Below are positions 5,663 through 8,191 of a stretch of 8,191 nt of DNA, piece by piece. Source of the stretch: CAZHRJ01 sp964534765 (lineage in GTDB: Bacteria; Lindowbacteria; 2-12-FULL-62-27); NCBI GenBank assembly GCA_964534765.1, contig CAZHRJ010000133.1:1-8191 (forward strand), given 5' to 3'. Every line of letters starts with the position of its first letter. Position 1 is the stretch's first letter. Below the pieces are notes generated by a model. It was not told the DNA's origin. It saw only the letters and a program-made list of their open reading frames with translations, and made no database searches. Made by a program: the position numbers and the translations under genes.

Positions 5663-6447
5663 TGGATGAACCCAAACCCTGGCGTCACCGATTCTCGATC
5701 CGGCGGGGAGTTTACCTCCTTCCGAGTCTTCTCACCCTTACCAATCTCCTCTGCGGGTTCTACGCCGTCGTTCTGACGCTCCAGTCCGAGTACCATCAGG
5801 CGTGCCTGGCCATCATCGCCGCTTTCGTGGCCGACGCCCTCGACGGCCGGATCGCCCGGATGACGGGAACGACCAGCGAGTTCGGGGTCGAATTTGATTC
5901 CCTGGCCGACCTGGTCACCTTCTGCGTCGCGCCGGCGATTCTGATTTACCATAAGTGGCTCATGGAAATTCCGACGATTGGATGGGTCTGCGCGTTCGTT
6001 TACGTTGCCTGCGGGGCCATTCGGCTGGCCAGATTCAACGCGCATGACACAACCACCACCACGGCCTATTTCAACGGCCTCCCCACTCCGGCGGCCGCCG
6101 CCGGGCCGGTCTCGCTCATTTTGCTGGATGAACGAATCTTCCCCGGCGAAACCCACGCCGGAATTGTCGCCCCATGGGTTTGTATCCTGCTCGCGTTTCT
6201 CATGGTATCCAGTGTCCGCTATCCGAGTTTCAAGAATCTGCGCTGGGAGGGACGGGTCCCGGCCCGGTTTTTAATCGCGGCCGTTTTTTTTATCTTCATC
6301 TTTGTCTCCAAATTCTATGTGGCGTTTACGTCTTTTTTCTTTCTCTATTTGATCTCCGGTCTTGTGATCCAGCTGGCCTATTTCAGAGGATTGAAATTGG
6401 GCCGGCAGGCCGGTCGATATGAGGGAAGAGTGGAGGATCGGTCATGA
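5659..6447 (+). CDS. pssA: CDP-diacylglycerol-serine O-phosphatidyltransferase (type II, membrane)
   Basis: Transfers the phosphatidyl group from CDP-diacylglycerol to L-serine, making the phosphatidylserine that Psd, encoded just upstream, decarboxylates. The 262-residue protein is a polytopic membrane enzyme of the CDP-alcohol phosphatidyltransferase family. The full signature D-x2-D-G-x2-A-R-x8-G-x3-D-x3-D is present: Asp59, Asp62, Gly63, Ala66, Arg67, Gly76, Asp80, Asp84. The preceding LPSLLTLTNLLCGF and following FDSLADLVTFCVAPA are typical of the serine-specific subgroup rather than PgsA. Several further hydrophobic segments (about 101-122, 145-156, 170-185, 207-240) follow, then a basic tail. 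The ATG overlaps the psd stop as ATGA and has almost no ribosome site of its own, so translation is probably coupled to psd; Met2 at 5662 is an equivalent start. The 3' end overlaps leuA, again as ATGA. Confidence 0.95.
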   Translation: MMDEPKPWRHRFSIRRGVYLLPSLLTLTNLLCGFYAVVLTLQSEYHQACLAIIAAFVADALDGRIARMTGTTSEFGVEFDSLADLVTFCVAPAILIYHKWLMEIPTIGWVCAFVYVACGAIRLARFNAHDTTTTTAYFNGLPTPAAAAGPVSLILLDERIFPGETHAGIVAPWVCILLAFLMVSSVRYPSFKNLRWEGRVPARFLIAAVFFIFIFVSKFYVAFTSFFFLYLISGLVIQLAYFRGLKLGRQAGRYEGRVEDRS

Positions 6448-7985
6448 GTCGCACCATTCGGATTTTCGACACAACGCTAAGGGACGGCGAGCAGTCTCCC
6501 GGCGCCAGTTTGAATGTTGAAGAAAAGGTTCAGGTCGCCCATGCTCTGGCTCGACTGCATGTCGATATCATCGAAGGCGGATTCCCGATTTCCAGCCCGG
6601 GAGATTTTGAAGCGGTGTCCACGATCGCCCGGGAGGTCAAAGGAGTGAGCGTGGCCGGACTGGCCCGCGCTCTCCCGAAGGACATTGACATCTGTTACGA
6701 GGCTGTCCGGTCTGCGGATTCCCCGAGGATCCACACCTTTATCGCCACAAGCGATATTCACATCGCGAAGAAGTTTCGGAAAAGCCGGGATGAAATCCTT
6801 CAAATGGCGGTTGACGCGGTCACCTATGCCAGGCGGAAACTATCCGATGTCGAATTCTCCTGCGAAGACGCCTGCCGGACGGATCCGGATTACTTGATTC
6901 AGGTCCTGACAGCCGTTATTCAGGCGGGCGCCACAACCGTCAACATACCCGATACGGTCGGGTACACAACTCCTCAGGAATTCCTGGATCTCATACGGCG
7001 AATCCGGCAGAGCGTTCCGCGGATCGATCAAGCGGTGATCAGCGTTCATTGTCACAATGATCTCGGTCTCGCCGTCGCCAATTCGCTCGCGGCCATCCTC
7101 GCCGGCGCGGGCCAGGTCGAATGCACCATCAACGGCATCGGGGAGAGGGCCGGCAATGCGTCTCTGGAGGAAATCGTCATGACGTTGAAGACCCGGAAGG
7201 ACCTCTTCCAGTGCGAGACCCGCGTCCATACTCAGGAAATTTTCCGCGCCAGCCGTCTCGTATCCACCCTGACCGGCATCCGCGTCCAGCCCAACAAGGC
7301 CATCGTCGGCGACAACGCGTTCGCCCATGAATCGGGTATTCACCAGGACGGCCTCCTGAAGGACAAATTAACATACGAAATCATGCGGCCTGAAGACATC
7401 GGCTGGTCGGAATCAAGCCTTGTTCTCGGTAAACATTCCGGCAGGCACGCGTTCAAAACCCGGCTGGATGAAATGGGATTCCGCTTGAATGACGTGGAAA
7501 TCGACAGGGCGTTTGACAGGTTCAAGAAGATAGCGGACCGGAAAAAGGAAATTTACGATGAGGATCTGGAAGCCATCGTCGAGGATGAGGCTGGGAAACT
7601 GTCGCCCATCTATACTCTGGAGTATGTCCACGTGACCAGCGGCAGTCATACCATCCCGACGTCGACGATCCGCCTAAAACGCGGCGAGAAGATGCTTCAG
7701 GAGTCCGCCTGGGGTGACGGGCCGGTCGACGCCGTTTACAATGCCGTCGATTTGATCCTGGGAATGGACATATCGCTTCTCGACTACGGCCTGCGCGCGG
7801 TTTCGAAGGGCAAGGACGCCATGGGCGAAGTCACTGTAAAAATCAAATTCAAGGGGGAAGTTGTCAAGGGCCGCGGCGCGTCAACGGACATCATCGAGGC
7901 GTCGGCAAAGGCCTATATCAACGCCTGTAACCGGCTGCTTCACCGCCTGTCCAGTGACCGGGCGACCAATGGGGAGCGGGTTTGA
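6444..7985 (+). CDS. leuA: 2-isopropylmalate synthase
   Basis: Condenses acetyl-CoA with 2-ketoisovalerate, the product of the IlvH/IlvC branch, in the first committed step of leucine synthesis. The 513 residues match the short bacterial LeuA form. The N-terminal TIM barrel has FDTTLRDGEQSPG (8-20, with the Arg13-Asp14 catalytic/metal pair), EGGFPISSPGDF (44-55), HCHNDLGLAVANS (202-214, metal ligands His202 and His204) and NGIGERAGNASLEE (230-243). A linker with GIHQDG and GKHSGRHAF (329-337) follows. The C-terminal regulatory domain (~385-500) ends with GRGASTDIIEASAKAYINA, the usual leucine-binding segment, so leucine feedback is likely. These features favour LeuA over homocitrate or citramalate synthase. 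GGAGG lies 7 nt before the ATG; the start overlaps the pssA stop (ATGA). No leuB, leuC or leuD is in the window. Confidence 0.97.
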   Translation: MSRTIRIFDTTLRDGEQSPGASLNVEEKVQVAHALARLHVDIIEGGFPISSPGDFEAVSTIAREVKGVSVAGLARALPKDIDICYEAVRSADSPRIHTFIATSDIHIAKKFRKSRDEILQMAVDAVTYARRKLSDVEFSCEDACRTDPDYLIQVLTAVIQAGATTVNIPDTVGYTTPQEFLDLIRRIRQSVPRIDQAVISVHCHNDLGLAVANSLAAILAGAGQVECTINGIGERAGNASLEEIVMTLKTRKDLFQCETRVHTQEIFRASRLVSTLTGIRVQPNKAIVGDNAFAHESGIHQDGLLKDKLTYEIMRPEDIGWSESSLVLGKHSGRHAFKTRLDEMGFRLNDVEIDRAFDRFKKIADRKKEIYDEDLEAIVEDEAGKLSPIYTLEYVHVTSGSHTIPTSTIRLKRGEKMLQESAWGDGPVDAVYNAVDLILGMDISLLDYGLRAVSKGKDAMGEVTVKIKFKGEVVKGRGASTDIIEASAKAYINACNRLLHRLSSDRATNGERV

Positions 7986-8191
7986 TGAGCCCTGATCCAG
8001 AGAAGCCGGCCGCGGCCGCGTCCCCCAAACCCGAGAAAATGAAGTTTGAGGCGGGAGATGTGATCTGTGTCCAAGGCGAGGCCAGCCGGGAATTGTATCT
8101 GTTAAGTACCGGGAAATTGGAGATTCTGGTCTGCGAGGCGGTGCCGTTGCCGAAGACAAAGGAGGAAATCGTCCGAAAATCAAGCCGGGTG
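7985..8191 (+). CDS. Cyclic nucleotide-binding (CRP-like) domain protein, 3'-truncated
   Basis: The frame is open to the window edge; 69 residues are visible. The start overlaps the leuA stop as TGATG, with GGGGAG 8 nt upstream inside leuA, so it is probably co-translated with leuA. Residues 1-18 are Pro/Ala/Lys-rich and likely flexible. From residue 21 the sequence is the beginning of a cNMP-binding beta-roll: FEAGDVICVQGEASRELYLL then STGKLEIL, matching the family pattern F-x-x-G-D-x-I-x-x-x-G-x-x-x-x-x-L-Y-x-I-x-x-G-x-x-x-V. A following stretch (~50-69, Pro/Lys/Glu-rich) is longer than the usual beta-hairpin turn there. The phosphate-binding cassette and any output domain (helix-turn-helix, transporter or other) lie outside the window, so ligand and role are unknown. 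Confidence 0.85.
   Translation, partial: MSPDPEKPAAAASPKPEKMKFEAGDVICVQGEASRELYLLSTGKLEILVCEAVPLPKTKEEIVRKSSRV

Noticed and set aside
5578..6156. Antisense open frame (192 codons) opposite psd/pssA
   Set aside because: It covers the psd-pssA junction and the CDP-alcohol phosphotransferase motif on the other strand; no ribosome site or domain of its own was seen.
6444..7985. leuA as a homocitrate or citramalate synthase
   Set aside because: The length, the complete C-terminal regulatory domain with the GRGASTDI motif, and the location with ilvC all favour 2-isopropylmalate synthase.

Overview
The window is GC-rich (high fifties percent by eye), almost fully coding, and reads as ordinary chromosome of a flagellated, diderm-type bacterium. 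The gene order ilvH-ilvC-psd-pssA-leuA, the short pyruvoyl-type Psd, and the type II membrane PssA resemble Desulfobacterota (former Deltaproteobacteria). That placement is an inference from gene order and protein style, not from a search. I see no mobile element, CRISPR array, tRNA or rRNA.

Left part (1-2025): the 3' portion of gatB (tRNA amidotransferase subunit B) runs in from the left edge. It is followed by a small gene for a FlgM-like anti-sigma-28 factor. That gene is preceded by a near-consensus sigma-28 (FliA) promoter, TAAAGTTT-N12-GCCGATAG, and followed by one weak hairpin and one strong intrinsic terminator. The 1799-2025 spacer holds these hairpins plus one facing the opposite gene, and nothing else that I can see.

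Middle (2026-3313): a minus-strand gene encodes a membrane-anchored protein with two LysM domains and an M23 (LytM) peptidase domain. One of its two catalytic histidines is replaced by Asn. The 133-bp divergent spacer carries a good sigma-70-type promoter for ilvH. Overlapping it on the other strand is a sigma-28-like element with the same 12-nt spacer as the flgM promoter.

Right part (3314-8191): a co-directional cluster makes branched-chain amino acid enzymes (IlvH, IlvC, LeuA) and the two-step route to phosphatidylethanolamine (PssA makes phosphatidylserine, Psd decarboxylates it). It ends with the start of a cyclic-nucleotide-binding-domain protein. From psd onward the genes are tightly packed: 25 bp, then ATGA, ATGA and TGATG stop/start overlaps, which suggests one translationally coupled transcript. 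The acetolactate synthase large subunit gene, usually next to ilvH, is not here.

No clearly new multi-gene system is visible. The points most worth following are the two sigma-28-type sites, the replacement of conserved catalytic residues in Psd (Asp to Gly) and in the M23 domain (His to Asn), and the linkage of a cNMP-binding protein to leuA.
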